Assembly: GCA_944392885.1 (NCBI GenBank)
Contig: CALXYG010000014.1
Location: 1 to 41,155, forward strand
Reading direction: 5' to 3'
Length of the DNA stretch: 41,155 nt
Origin: an uncultured Clostridia bacterium
GTDB lineage: Bacteria; Bacillota; Clostridia; TANB77; CAG-508
The translations under genes and the position numbers were made by a program. Positions 15,474 through 25,043 of the stretch are shown piece after piece; position 1 is the stretch's first letter, and each line of letters begins with the position of its first letter. Below the pieces are notes generated by a model. The model saw only the letters and a list, made by a program, of their open reading frames with translations, was not told the origin of the DNA and searched no databases.

Positions 15474-18093
15474 ATGTCCACAATCTTAAAAGATAATATT
15501 TCTATTTCTTCTTTTTATGGAGAGGCTCCTTTATTAGATAAAAATACTTATATTTCGAAAAATTCAGTATCTTTATCTCGGATTATCCAGCCAAGAAGCA
15601 AAAAATCGTTTTAGCCGTTATGGCTTAAATCAAATTAGTAGAACTAAACCTAAAAAATGGTATTCATATTTATTAGGTAGCTTATTTAGTCCTTTTAACA
15701 GTATTCTTTTAGGTATCGTAACTATTTTATTATATACAGATGTTATTTTACCTGTGAATCCTAGTTTCGCTAATATTATTGTTATCTTATTATTAGTCAG
15801 TGCAAGTACTGTTCTAGAATTTTTTGAAGAATTTAAGTCAAATAGAGCTGCTGAAAAGTTAAAGGAACTTGTTGCAACTACTTGTGTTGTATTGCGTGAT
15901 GGTAAAGAATTGTCTGTTCCTATGTCAGAAATAACAATTGGTGATATAGTTGTTCTTTCTGCTGGAAGTCTTGTTCCTGCAGATTTGCGCCTATTAGAAT
16001 CAAAGGATTTATATATTAGTCAGTCATCATTAACTGGTGAATCAGAAGCAGTTAAGAAAAATGAAAATGCCATATTGGATTTTAATAATATTGACAGTAT
16101 TTCTGATTTAGAAAATATCTGCTTTATGGGAACAAATGTTGTAAGTGGTTATGGAAATGGTGTTGTTATAAAGATTGCAGATGATTCATATTTTGGTAAA
16201 ATCGCTCACTCGGTTTCTTTTGAAAAACCTAAAACAACCTTTCAAAGAGGTATTGAAAGTATTAGCAAATTACTTATTAAATTTATGTTTATAATGATTC
16301 CAATTACATTTTTAATAAATGCTTGGAAACATAATACTGTCACTGCCTTCACCTTTGCTGTAGCAATTGCCATTGGAATTACACCTTTGTTACTTCCAGT
16401 TATTTTGTCATCAAGTTTAGCTAAAGGTGCTATTCGTATGTCGAAAAAGAAAACCATTGTAAAAAAGCTAGATTCTATTCAAAGTTTTGGTACTATGGAT
16501 GTTCTTTGTACTGATAAAACAGGCACTTTAACTGAAGATAAAATTGTACTTGAAAAATATTTAGATATAAAAGGTGAAGAAAATATCTCTGTTTTGAATT
16601 CTGCTTTTTTAAATGCATATTTTCAAACTGGGCTAAAAAATAATATGGATGAGGCGATAATACACCGTGCAGAAGAAGTAGGTATTTCTTCAATAGTTGA
16701 TTCATACAAAAAATTAAATGAGATTCCTTTTGATTTCTCTCGAAGACGTCTTTCTATTGTTACAGAATCAACTGATGGTGAAATCAAATTAATAACAAAA
16801 GGTGCTGTTGAAGAAATCCTTTCTATTTGTTCTAAAATGCAATACGGTACTGAAATCTCTGTACTTAATAGAGAAACTAAAGAATTAGCTAAAAAGATTA
16901 CAAAGGAGCTAAATGAGAAGGGATTGCGTGTTATTGCAGTATGCAAAAAAAACTTAGACTCTGCTCCATATTCTATTTCTGCAAAAGATGAATATAATAT
17001 GACTTTACTTGGTTTTATTGGTTTTTTAGATCCTCCAAAAGAAAGTGCTAAAGAAGCAGTAGCAAAATTAAATCAATCTGGTATTCGTGTTATTGTATTA
17101 ACAGGTGATAATGCAGAGATAACAAGAACGGTTTGCGAAAAGTTGAATATTGTAACATCTAAAATTGTACTAGGTTCTCAAATAGATAAACTCTCTGATA
17201 TTGCTGTATTGCGTTTGCTAAGAAAAGTTAATGTTTTTGCAAAACTTTCCCCAATTCAAAAAGCGCGTATTGTAAGGATTTTAAAAGAGTCTGGAAACAC
17301 TGTTGGCTATATGGGTGACGGAATTAATGATAGTCCTTCTCTTATAAACTCTGATGTAGGTATTTCTGTTGATAGTGCTGTACCAATTGCAAAAGAAACT
17401 GCTGATATTATTTTGCTAGAAAAAGATTTGAATATCTTACTAGATGGTGTTATAGAAGGTAGAAAAACATTTGCAAATTTATTAAAATATATTAAAATGG
17501 CTGTAAGCTTTAATTTTGGCGAAGTACTTTCAGTTCTTATTGCAAGTGCATTTCTTCCTTTTCTTCCTATTACACCAATTCAGCTTTTAGTACAAAGTCT
17601 GCTTTATGATATAGGTCAGCTTACTCTACCTTTTGATAATGTTGATCCGGAATATTTGGAGAAGCCTTGTAAATGGAATATAGATAGTATTAAACGTTTT
17701 ATGTTTTTCATGGGTCCTGTTAGTTCATTATTTGATTTGATTGTATTTGCTAGTCTATGGTTTGGATTTGGATTACGTGCTGAAGATAGTAGTCTTTTTC
17801 AAAGTATTTGGTTTAGCTATGGTGTTGTTTCAAATTTAGTTGGATTACACATAATTCGTACTGCTAAATTACCATTTATTCAAAGTAATAGTTCTACAAT
17901 GGTATATGCTTCTTCTATTTTGCTTAGTATATTTGCTATTGTAATTCCTTCCACTTGGCTAGGTAAATTAATTGGACTTGTTCCGCTTTCTTTGAGTTAT
18001 ATTTTATTTATTTTATTAATTCCTTTACTTTATTGCATTGTTGCTCTTTTGGTAAAACGTGATTATATTAAAATTAATAAAGAATGGATTTAA
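15474..18093 (+). CDS. mgtA: Mg2+-importing P-type ATPase, MgtA/MgtB type (one CGG +1 site)
   Basis: 872 aa when read through the CGG site; P3B-type pump of the plasma membrane that imports Mg2+. Seen in order: N-terminal GLSSQEAKNRFSRYGLNQIS, actuator motif LTGES, phosphorylation site CTDKTGTLT (Asp347), KGAVEEI, hinge MGDGINDSPSL, and the MgtA-specific C-terminal stretch LLYDIGQLTLPFDNVD...FMGPVSSLFD. ATG 15474 has AGGAGG just upstream. At codon 36 the frame reads TCT CGG (15579-15581); the +1 frame gives S-GLSSQEA and joins the rest of the pump, while the zero frame hits TAG after 10 more codons. No other shift in 837 codons. Followed by a strong hairpin. Confidence 0.93.
15579..15581 (+). 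other. CGG +1 frameshift site 3 (mgtA)
   Basis: Zero-frame TCT CGG ATT; +1 frame TCT|GGA TTA, restoring SLS-GLSSQEAKNRF. Confidence 0.9.
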
Positions 18094-18101
18094 TTAAACT
18101 T

Positions 18102-18164
18102 AAGGAGCCTCTTTTGTAAGTTAGTAGCAATTTTGCACTCATTAACTTACAAAAGAGGCTCTTT
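18102..18164. terminator. Convergent terminator of mgtA and the MBL hydrolase
   Basis: 22-bp stem (18102-18123 with 18143-18164) with one G-T pair and a 19-nt loop, centred between convergent genes. No long T tract, but the stem is strong. Confidence 0.7.
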
Positions 18165-18186
18165 AAAGTTATGCTTAATAAAACCC

Positions 18187-18810
18187 TTATATCATTAGCT
18201 GTACTTTTTTGTTGGTTACTAAATTAGCAAATCTTTGGCCATCTTCTTTTTTACCCACAATACTTCCATAATGAACAGGTATTATTGTATCTGCTGATAT
18301 TGTATTAGCTAATTTTGCAGCTTCTTCTACATCCATGGTATAAGTTCCACCTATTGGTATAAATGCTATATCACATTTGATATTTTGTATTTCCTCAATG
18401 TTATCTGTATCTCCTGCAATATAATAGTTTACTCCATCCATATAGATTAAATAACCCACCCATTTTTTCTCTTTTTTGTGATAAGCTTTTTCAATATTAT
18501 AAGCATTGAATGTTTCGAATATAATATCACCTAATTGATAATAATGTTTTGGCTCTACCAATCTTATTTTATCATCCTCCATAACAGTTTCAGCATCTTC
18601 TCTTGCTGATTCTGGAATAATGAGAAGCGTATTTTTTTTACTTACCTTTTTTATATCATCTGGTGAAAAATGGTCATAGTGTGAATGTGTACAAAAAACA
18701 TAATCTGCATCTTTTAATTCATCTTTTATCCCAAATGGATCTATATATAATATTTTACTTCCACTTAGTTTAATACTACTATGTTCTGAGATTTGTATTG
18801 TTGGAATCAT
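18187..18810 (-). CDS. MBL-fold metal-dependent hydrolase (UPF0173-like)
   Basis: 207 aa. Metallo-beta-lactamase fold: THSHYDHFS (HxHxDH) near residue 41, a further AGDTDN metal ligand, and PVHYGS at the C-terminal end. The short compact form resembles UPF0173-type hydrolases (YtkL-like) of unknown substrate. ATG start with AAAGGAGC upstream. Monocistronic, convergent with mgtA. Confidence 0.85.
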   Translation of the reverse strand: MIPTIQISEHSSIKLSGSKILYIDPFGIKDELKDADYVFCTHSHYDHFSPDDIKKVSKKNTLLIIPESAREDAETVMEDDKIRLVEPKHYYQLGDIIFETFNAYNIEKAYHKKEKKWVGYLIYMDGVNYYIAGDTDNIEEIQNIKCDIAFIPIGGTYTMDVEEAAKLANTISADTIIPVHYGSIVGKKEDGQRFANLVTNKKVQLMI

Positions 18811-18995
18811 TTATAGCTCCTTTCTCTATTTAAAATCTAGACTTCCTTTGTATACAATGTGGTAACTATATTCATTTTTCCTGCATTGTTTTTCTCTTGC
18901 TAAACATACATATTTCCATCTTTTATTTTACCACATTTTTCTAGTATATGTAAGGGTTATTTTTGTCTAGTTTTGTCGAACCTTATATTTTTTCT

Positions 18996-20009
18996 TCACT
19001 CTTTTTCAAATTTAATTTTTCCCGCCCCATTTTTGCTTTCCAATGATATTATTGCTCCATTTATTAAAGTCATTTGTGGTGGCAAGTGTCCAATATCTGC
19101 ATTTAACACAATTGGCAAATCAAAATCTCCTAATGCCTCTAAAACAGCTTGTTCAAACGTAATTTCATAATTACTTTTTTCTGTCATGCTTCTTCCAAAT
19201 ATAAATCCTTTTGCGTGTGAAAACCATCCAGCTTCCTTCAATTGCCACAAACCACGTATAACACCTTCTGAGGTCAGCTCACAATTATCTAAAAACCATA
19301 TTATACCATCATTTCGATATTTTTCACAAAATTTTTTTACTTTATCATATTTTGTACCAACTAAACTTATTAAAATATCTAAACATCCACCTATTAGCCT
19401 CCCATGTAACTCAATTTTGCTTTCTCCTTTTGCATTTTTCCATTTAACATCCTTATTTAAAATATATGTCTCTTTTCCTGTTACTTCTTCTTGCCAAATA
19501 TCTTGATATTTTTTGAAACTTTGCTGGCAAATATTTTTCCCTTCTAATATTTCTAAATTATTTTTTAGAGATTGATGCCATGGTTCCATGCTAAATTCTC
19601 CAAAATTATTTGCATATATTGTAGCTATATCACAAATTGTAGTTATGCAAAAGGCAAGTCCTGTTGTATCAGAAAAACCTTGTACCCACTTCGGAGACTG
19701 TTTTATTTTTTTAAAATTTATAAATGGTAATATTTCTAATAAAAAATCTCCTCCTCTAGCTGTAATAATCATGTCTATATTTGGATTATTTATTAAATTC
19801 ATAAATTCTTCTGCTCTTTTTTCCTTTGATGAACTTCTGCCCTGGTTATTTGTCCTTACGTTTAGAGTTTCGTTTATATTGTAACCTTTTTTTTTAAATT
19901 GCTGTATTGCATTTTCTAATTTTTTAATATGTAATTTATCTCCATTACCTGCTGAAGTAGCAGTAACCCCAATAGTATCACCTGGTTTTATTTGATTTGG
20001 ATATTTCAT
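18996..20009 (-). CDS. S66-family LD-carboxypeptidase-like protein (LdcA/MccF type)
   Basis: 337 aa. MKYPNQIKPGDTIGVTATSAGNGD is the standard N-terminus of the family; GFSDTTGLAF carries the nucleophile-elbow serine; ARGGDFLLEILPFI and the C-terminal LDNCELTSEGVIRGL (Glu) and NADIGHLPPQMTL (His) supply the remaining expected residues. LdcA removes the terminal D-Ala of murein tetrapeptides in recycling; MccF relatives cleave peptidyl-nucleotide antibiotics, and the two cannot be told apart here. Start at 20009, with TAGGAG 7 nt upstream; the longer frame reaches into trmL and is not used. Confidence 0.88.
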   Translation of the reverse strand: MKYPNQIKPGDTIGVTATSAGNGDKLHIKKLENAIQQFKKKGYNINETLNVRTNNQGRSSSKEKRAEEFMNLINNPNIDMIITARGGDFLLEILPFINFKKIKQSPKWVQGFSDTTGLAFCITTICDIATIYANNFGEFSMEPWHQSLKNNLEILEGKNICQQSFKKYQDIWQEEVTGKETYILNKDVKWKNAKGESKIELHGRLIGGCLDILISLVGTKYDKVKKFCEKYRNDGIIWFLDNCELTSEGVIRGLWQLKEAGWFSHAKGFIFGRSMTEKSNYEITFEQAVLEALGDFDLPIVLNADIGHLPPQMTLINGAIISLESKNGAGKIKFEKE

Positions 20010-20043
20010 ATTTTTTCTCCTAATAATATTTATTTTTGTAATT

Positions 20044-20547
20044 CTATTGATTATCAAAATAATTGCTTGTCATTTGTAAATTTTCAAAGTTTTTCTGTCT
20101 TAAAACTTCATAGGCAACAATTGCAACTGAGTTTGCCAAATTAAGTGAACGCAAATGAACTCTCATTGGAATACGTATTGTATTATCAATATATGTCAGT
20201 AACAAATTTTCTGGTAACCCTTTTGTTTCTTTTCCAAAAACAATAAATACTTCATTAAATTTGGCGTAATTCACTTCTGAATAAACTTGTTTTCCTTTTG
20301 TTGTAGAAAAAAATATTGAATATTTTTCTGGTGGATATTGGCTTAAAAAATCTGTTAGCGTTTCGTGTTGTTCTATATCTAATTTATCCCAGTAATCTAA
20401 CCCTGCTCTTTTTAAATATTTATTGCTTATTTCAAATCCTAATGGCTTTACTAGATGCAGTTTTGCACCTATGGCAGCACATGTTCTTGCAATATTTCCT
20501 GTATTCTGTGGTATTTCAGGCTCTACCATAACAATATGTAAAATCAT
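20044..20547 (-). CDS. trmL: tRNA (cytidine/uridine34-2'-O)-methyltransferase
   Basis: SPOUT-class methyltransferase that methylates the wobble ribose of tRNA-Leu. 167 aa, usual size. Seen: VEPEIPQNTGNIARTCAA at the N-terminus, LDYWDKL, FGKETKGLP and IPMRVHLRSLNLANSVAIVAYE, the knotted SAM-binding end. ATG start with GGGGG upstream. Ends 34 bp before the LdcA-like start, so the two are probably co-transcribed. Confidence 0.95.
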   Translation of the reverse strand: MILHIVMVEPEIPQNTGNIARTCAAIGAKLHLVKPLGFEISNKYLKRAGLDYWDKLDIEQHETLTDFLSQYPPEKYSIFFSTTKGKQVYSEVNYAKFNEVFIVFGKETKGLPENLLLTYIDNTIRIPMRVHLRSLNLANSVAIVAYEVLRQKNFENLQMTSNYFDNQ

Positions 20548-20598
20548 ATGTCCCCCTTTATTAATTTAACGCCTTTCCATTTGTTTGATTTTTAAAGT

Positions 20599-20623
20599 GA
20601 CACAGCCAAACTTTGGCTGTGTC
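20599..20623. terminator. Hairpin downstream of trxA
   Basis: Near-perfect 12-bp palindrome (20599-20610 with 20612-20623) GACACAGCC.../GGCTGTGTC, about 90 bp past trxA. A second weaker repeat AATAAAGTG/CACTTTATT lies at 20653-20661 and 20681-20689. Confidence 0.55.
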
Positions 20624-20713
20624 TTGTCTTCTAGCATTTCATCTTTTTATATAATAAAGTGTAGAGGTTTCTTCACTTATCACTTTATTTGCTTGTAACA
20701 CATAGTAAAATCC

Positions 20714-21022
20714 TTATTTTATTAGATTTAATATTGTTTCTTTTGATTGCAATCCAACTATTCTATTTTCTATTTTTCCGTTTTTTATATAAATAATTGT
20801 TGGAATACTCATAATGTTAAATTTAGTTGCAAGTTCTTGTTGGTCATCTACATTTATTTTTCCTACCTTAATTTGTTCCATAGTTTCTTGTGCTACTTCG
20901 TCGATAATTGGAGATAGCATTCTACATGGTCCACACCATTTTGCCCAAAAATCTAACAGAACTGGCATTTGCGATTGCATTACCTCTTTTTCAAAATTTT
21001 CACTTGTAATTTCCAATATCAT
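20714..21022 (-). CDS. trxA: Thioredoxin
   Basis: 102 aa cytoplasmic disulfide reductase. DFWAKWCGPC holds the redox pair Cys30/Cys33; IPTIIYIKNGK contains the cis-proline. ATG start with AAGGAGG. It follows the thioredoxin reductase gene by 43 bp, so the pair forms one reducing system. Confidence 0.96.
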   Translation of the reverse strand: MILEITSENFEKEVMQSQMPVLLDFWAKWCGPCRMLSPIIDEVAQETMEQIKVGKINVDDQQELATKFNIMSIPTIIYIKNGKIENRIVGLQSKETILNLIK

Positions 21023-21065
21023 TTTTTTCCTCCTTTATTTTTTATACATATGATTTCCTGAGGTT

Positions 21066-21941
21066 TTAATTTTTGTCGTCCTTGTTCTTTCGTATCCATT
21101 CTACTACCTGTAAACCTGCCACTGCTCCGTTGTGAACTGCTTTACTTATCTGTAACATTCCTCCAGTACAATCTCCGGCAGCATATAAACCAGGAATGTT
21201 TGTCTGCATATACTCATTTACTTTAATTTTTTCGTTCTCAATAATGGCTCCTAGCTTTCTGGCGAAATCTGTACTGCTTGCTGTTCCTTCTGCTATAAAC
21301 ACACCTGAAACAGGTATACTTGTTTCATCTTCAAAAACTACATCCTGTAAAACAGTATTTCCTCTAAATTCACGAATTGGCCTTTGTTCTATTTTTACCT
21401 TTTCACTACGATAATTTATTGATCCATTACCATTTGTTAATACAGTAATACTTTTTACAATTGGTAGTAATTCTTTTATTTCAGAAGTTGCATAATCTCC
21501 GCTACCCAAAATTGCAACATCTTTTCCCCTATAAAAAAATGCATCACATACCGCACAATAACTTATGCCTTTCCCTTCGTATTCTTTTATTCCAGAAATT
21601 CTAGGTTTTACACGATTTGTACCAGTTGCTAAAATAACTGCTTTAGACTCAAAAATTTCTTTTCTTGTTGCACTTTTAAAGTTGTTTTCAAGTTTGATAT
21701 CCACAACTTCATCTGTTATTATGTTTATTCCTAGCTGTTTTGCCTGTTGTATACCATTTTGCGCTAGTTGTTCTCCTGTTTGAAAAGATTCTAAACCATA
21801 ATAATTTTCTATTTTATCAGCTTTACTCAGTGCACCTAAATCTTTTCCTATTATTAATGTTTCTAAACCAGCTCTTTTTGTATAAAGTCCTGCTGAGATT
21901 CCTGCCGGTCCCTTGCCAATAATAATTACATCATACATCAC
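21066..21941 (-). CDS. trxB: Thioredoxin reductase-like flavoenzyme
   Basis: 291 aa. FAD-binding GKGPAGISAGLY at the N-terminus, redox motif CAVC (YCAVCDAFFY) and C-terminal AAGDCTGG. The pyridine-nucleotide region has GSGDYATSE, but the HRRxxxR motif that binds the NADPH phosphate is missing: that stretch reads TNGNGSINYRSEKVK. This resembles the ferredoxin- or NADH-dependent reductases of Clostridia, so NADPH use is doubtful. Start is GTG 21941 or ATG 21938; both fit the GGAG site. In operon with trxA. Confidence 0.9.
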   Translation of the reverse strand: MMYDVIIIGKGPAGISAGLYTKRAGLETLIIGKDLGALSKADKIENYYGLESFQTGEQLAQNGIQQAKQLGINIITDEVVDIKLENNFKSATRKEIFESKAVILATGTNRVKPRISGIKEYEGKGISYCAVCDAFFYRGKDVAILGSGDYATSEIKELLPIVKSITVLTNGNGSINYRSEKVKIEQRPIREFRGNTVLQDVVFEDETSIPVSGVFIAEGTASSTDFARKLGAIIENEKIKVNEYMQTNIPGLYAAGDCTGGMLQISKAVHNGAVAGLQVVEWIRKNKDDKN

Positions 21942-22174
21942 TTTATTCTCCTTATTTTGTATTATATCACATATTTTTCCTTTGATGCAAAAAATTTACA
22001 AATACTTCGTAAAAACTTTTTTATGGCCATCTAATTAAAGTATATATAATATTTTTGTGTAAAACCCATAAAAATATAATAAACCTCTATTGCTGATTTA
22101 ATTTGTGTATAAATATCCAATAACAGAATATTATAACAAGTGTAATCAAAAAAGAGGTCTTAATTTTTATGTTT

Positions 22175-22426
22175 TTAATCATCATCTATATTTTCGAATA
22201 ATTCTGAATCATAAAATTCTTTTAGTTCAATTCCAAATCCTATGCAAATATAATGAACTGTTTCTGCTTTTGGAGAATCACATCTTTTTTTCATAATGCT
22301 ACGAATTGTAGATGGATTAATTCCAGCTCTTGTTGCTAATTGATTGATGTTCATCTTTTTTTCTTTGCACAGTTGTTCGATTCGCTTTATCATAGCTTCT
22401 GAAAAGTCCGTGATTTTCGCCTCCAT
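22175..22426 (-). CDS. XRE-family helix-turn-helix regulator
   Basis: 83 aa. KKMNINQLATRAGINPSTIRSIMKKRCDSPKAETVHYICIGFGI is a complete HTH plus dimer helix; the C-terminus (EFYDSELFENIDDD) matches the paralogue at 3085. No clear ribosome site stands before ATG 22426, and a TATACT -10 (22443-22448) would start the mRNA about 10 nt upstream, so it may be translated almost leaderless. Divergent from the AbrB-like gene, with operator palindromes between them. Confidence 0.85.
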   Translation of the reverse strand: MEAKITDFSEAMIKRIEQLCKEKKMNINQLATRAGINPSTIRSIMKKRCDSPKAETVHYICIGFGIELKEFYDSELFENIDDD

Positions 22427-22469
22427 TTCTATTTTTGTGGTCAGTATATCAAAAAATTTTTTTCATTGT

Positions 22470-22542
22470 ACGTAAAGTTTCACACATTTTCTTCTTGACA
22501 ACTATGAAATTTTCGTCATATAATATACGTGAAGTTTCACGT
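22470..22542. promoter_or_regulatory. Paired palindromic operators and promoter of the AbrB-like gene
   Basis: ACGTGAA-GT-TTCACGT (22527-22542) is a perfect palindrome; a degenerate copy, ACGTAAAGTTTCACAC, lies 57 bp upstream (22470-22485). Between them are TTGACA (22495-22500), 18 bp, TATAAT (22519-22524). The perfect copy sits between the -10 and the ribosome site of the AbrB-like gene, where a bound protein would block elongation. Confidence 0.7.
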
Positions 22543-22554
22543 ATGGAGGTTTTT

Positions 22555-22809
22555 ATGAAATCTACTGGGATTATTAAATATATTGATTTTCTTGGTCGAT
22601 TCAAGATTCCAAAAGAATTGTTACTATCATGTGATATTAAGCCAAGTACTTCCATACAAATCTATCGAGAAGGAAAGTCTATTGTTTTAGGACATAGTAA
22701 CAATACTTGTATTTTCTGCTTTTCTTCTAAAAATATACATATTTTTCATGGGAAAATGGTTTGTAAAAACTGCATTGCTCAGATTATCAATAACTTTAAA
22801 AATTATTAG
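22555..22809 (+). CDS. AbrB/SpoVT-like regulator with a C-terminal zinc ribbon
   Basis: 84 aa. TGIIKYIDFLGRFKIPKELL...SIQIYREGKSIVL is a swapped-hairpin AbrB DNA-binding domain; the end carries CIFC and CKNC, two CxxC pairs spaced as in a zinc ribbon. Start at ATG 22555, with GGAGG 6 nt upstream. Transition-state-type regulator; likely autoregulated by, or target of the divergent XRE protein through, the palindromes upstream. Confidence 0.85.
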   Translation: MKSTGIIKYIDFLGRFKIPKELLLSCDIKPSTSIQIYREGKSIVLGHSNNTCIFCFSSKNIHIFHGKMVCKNCIAQIINNFKNY

Positions 22810-22933
22810 TTTTCCTATTATTAGGAAGTATTATATTTTGCTAGCAGATTAAATAGCCATTAATTCATTTCTTTATTTTTATGTTTTTTAGATTTATTTT
22901 TCTATTTTTTAGATAAGTAGTAAGGAGGTTTTA

Positions 22934-23398
22934 ATGTTGTCATTGTCAAAAAAAGAATTAGAATTAAGAAGTAGAGCTTGTATGTTATTAGAAAAAACAA
23001 AATTACAAGCTGAAAAATACACTTTAGAGCGAAAAAAACTATTTGAATTGGAATACGTTGATGTTATTACAGATACAGATTTTTCATATTGGGATAATAT
23101 TATTTCTAGAATTGAGGATTTGGTTTTACTAGATGAAAAACTTTCTTCTTTTAAAAATGATTCAGATTACCTTCATTCATTATCTTGTGAAATGAAAAAT
23201 CAAAAAATTCGCTCGACTGATGTAGTACATACGATTGGTCTTTTTAAAGTAACTACAGCTGATGGCGACCATTTTTTTCTTACACGCTGTCATGCAGAGA
23301 AATTTTTGAAGGAAAACAAGAATCAAAAACTCGAAATTGTAGAATGTCATAATTTGGAATTAGAAAATCTCTTAAAAATTATAGAAAGAATTTTTTAA
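22934..23398 (+). CDS. Unrecognised coiled-coil protein
   Basis: 154 aa, no family recognised. The first 60 residues are charged helices likely to form a coiled coil (LSKKELELRSRACMLLEKTK...LERKKLFELE); the end (HTIGLFKVTTADGDHFFLTRCHAEKFLKENKN) looks like a small folded domain with one Cys-His pair. ATG start after AAGGAGG. It follows the AbrB-like gene by 124 bp on the same strand and ends at a strong terminator. Confidence 0.75.
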   Translation: MLSLSKKELELRSRACMLLEKTKLQAEKYTLERKKLFELEYVDVITDTDFSYWDNIISRIEDLVLLDEKLSSFKNDSDYLHSLSCEMKNQKIRSTDVVHTIGLFKVTTADGDHFFLTRCHAEKFLKENKNQKLEIVECHNLELENLLKIIERIF

Positions 23399-23445
23399 TT
23401 ATCATAAAGTTAAGTTACACTTCGTTAAATATATGTGCCTTATCT

Positions 23446-23501
23446 AAAAATCGTACTATTAAAATTACTATTGCAATAGCAATTTTAATAGTACGATTTT
23501 T
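23446..23501. terminator. Strong hairpin terminator after the coiled-coil gene
   Basis: Perfect 21-bp stem (23446-23466 with 23481-23501) whose tip continues as CTATTG/CAATAG; A-rich at the left base and T-rich at the right base. Confidence 0.85.
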
Positions 23502-23527
23502 AATTTTCTACTTTTAAAGTTATTTCC

Positions 23528-23556
23528 TTGTTTCTTTTTTTTTTTATTTATATAAT
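23528..23556 (+). promoter_or_regulatory. Alpha-amylase promoter
   Basis: TTGTTT (23528-23533), 17-bp spacer, TATAAT (23551-23556). Confidence 0.65.
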
Positions 23557-23587
23557 TTTATTATAGCAATAAGAAAGGATGATTATT

Positions 23588-25043
23588 TTGGTTAATCAAA
23601 CAATAATGCAATATTTCGAATGGTATTTACCTTCTCCTTTTCCTTTATGGAATCAAGTTGCTCGGTGAAGCCTCTAATTTAAATAACATAGGTATAACAG
23701 CGTTGTGGCTTCCTCCTGCCTACAAAGGAAGTGGTGGCATCGCTGATACTGGTTATGGAGTTTATGATTTATACGATTTAGGTGAATTTAATCAAAAAGG
23801 ATCTATTGCTACTAAATATGGAACCAAAGACGAATATTTAGCAGCCATAAGGATACTTCATGAAAATCAAATAAAAGTTTATGCCGATATTGTATTAAAC
23901 CACAAATTTGGAGCAGATGAAACAGAGGAGGTTTTGGCTGCACAAGAATCCTTTTCTAATCGTAATAATTCTATTGAAATTACAAATAATATTGTTCCTA
24001 TATTAGCTTGGACAAAATATACTTTTCCTGGTAGAGGAAATACTTATTCTTCTTTTAAATGGAATTGGACTCATTTTCACGGTGTTGATTGGGATGATAG
24101 AAATGGTATCAACTCTATTTATAAATTTTATGGAAAACGCTGGGATGAAAATGTTGACAAAGAAAACGGAAATTATGATTATTTAATGGGTGCAGATATT
24201 GACTTAAATAATATGGACGTTGTGAATGAACTTACTTCTTGGGGTAAGTGGTATGTTTCAATCGCTGATTTAGATGGGTTTCGTTTAGATGCTGTTAAAC
24301 ATATACGTGCAAGCTTTTTTGTTGATTGGTTGCACGATGTTCGTGACAGCTCTGAAAAATCACTATTTGCTGTAGGAGAATATTGGAATGCTAATGTAGA
24401 TATTTTAAAAAAATATCTACAGGATACAAAAGGTACAATGTCTTTGTTTGATTCCCCTTTACATTATAACTTCTATGATGCTTCTATTGCAGGTGGAAAT
24501 TATGATATGTCTAAAATTTTAGACCATTCCCTTGTAGAAGAAGAACCTAACAAAGCTGTTACCTTCGTAGATAACCATGATACAGAACCTGGTCAGGCTT
24601 TATTCTCTTGGGTTCAGGATTGGTTTAAACCCCTTGCATATTCTATTATTTTATTACGACAAGATGGTATTCCTTGTGTTTTTTATGGTGATTACTATGG
24701 TATTTCTCATGAAAAAATAGCGTCTAAAAAAACTCTTTTAGATAAACTGCTTTTACTTCGTAAGCAATTTGCGTATGGTCAACAACATGACTATTTTGAC
24801 CATAACGATATTATAGGGTGGACTCGTGAAGGTGATGTTAGCCATATTTACTCTGGAATGGCAGTTTTACTTTCTGATAATGGAGAAGGTCAAAAACAAA
24901 TGTATGTTGGCAAACATTTTGCTGGTTCTAAATTTTATGATTATTTAGGAAATCGTGCTGAAAAGGTCCTTATTGATGAAAACGGCAATGGTACCTTTTT
25001 TGTTAGTGGTGGTAGTGTTTCTGTATGGGTCAAGGAATGTTAA
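23588..25043 (+). CDS. Cytoplasmic alpha-amylase, GH13 (one CGG +1 site)
   Basis: 484 aa when read through the CGG site; endo-hydrolysis of alpha-1,4-glucans, probably intracellular glycogen or imported maltodextrin because no signal peptide is present. TTG start 23588 gives MVNQTIMQYFEWYLPSPFPL, typical of the B. licheniformis-type enzymes (GH13_5). Catalytic residues: Asp234 (FRLDAVKH), Glu264 (GEYWN), Asp331 (FVDNHDTEPG). The zero frame meets CGG then TGA at codons 26-27 (23663-23667), so an unshifted product would be 26 aa; the +1 frame continues QVA-GEASNLNNIGITALWLPPAYKG. No other in-phase CGG. Convergent with yraN, overlapping it by 4 bp. Confidence 0.94.
23663..23665 (+). other. CGG +1 frameshift site 4 (alpha-amylase)
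   Basis: Zero-frame GCT CGG TGA stops at once; +1 frame GCT|GGT GAA restores NQVA-GEASNL. Confidence 0.92.
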
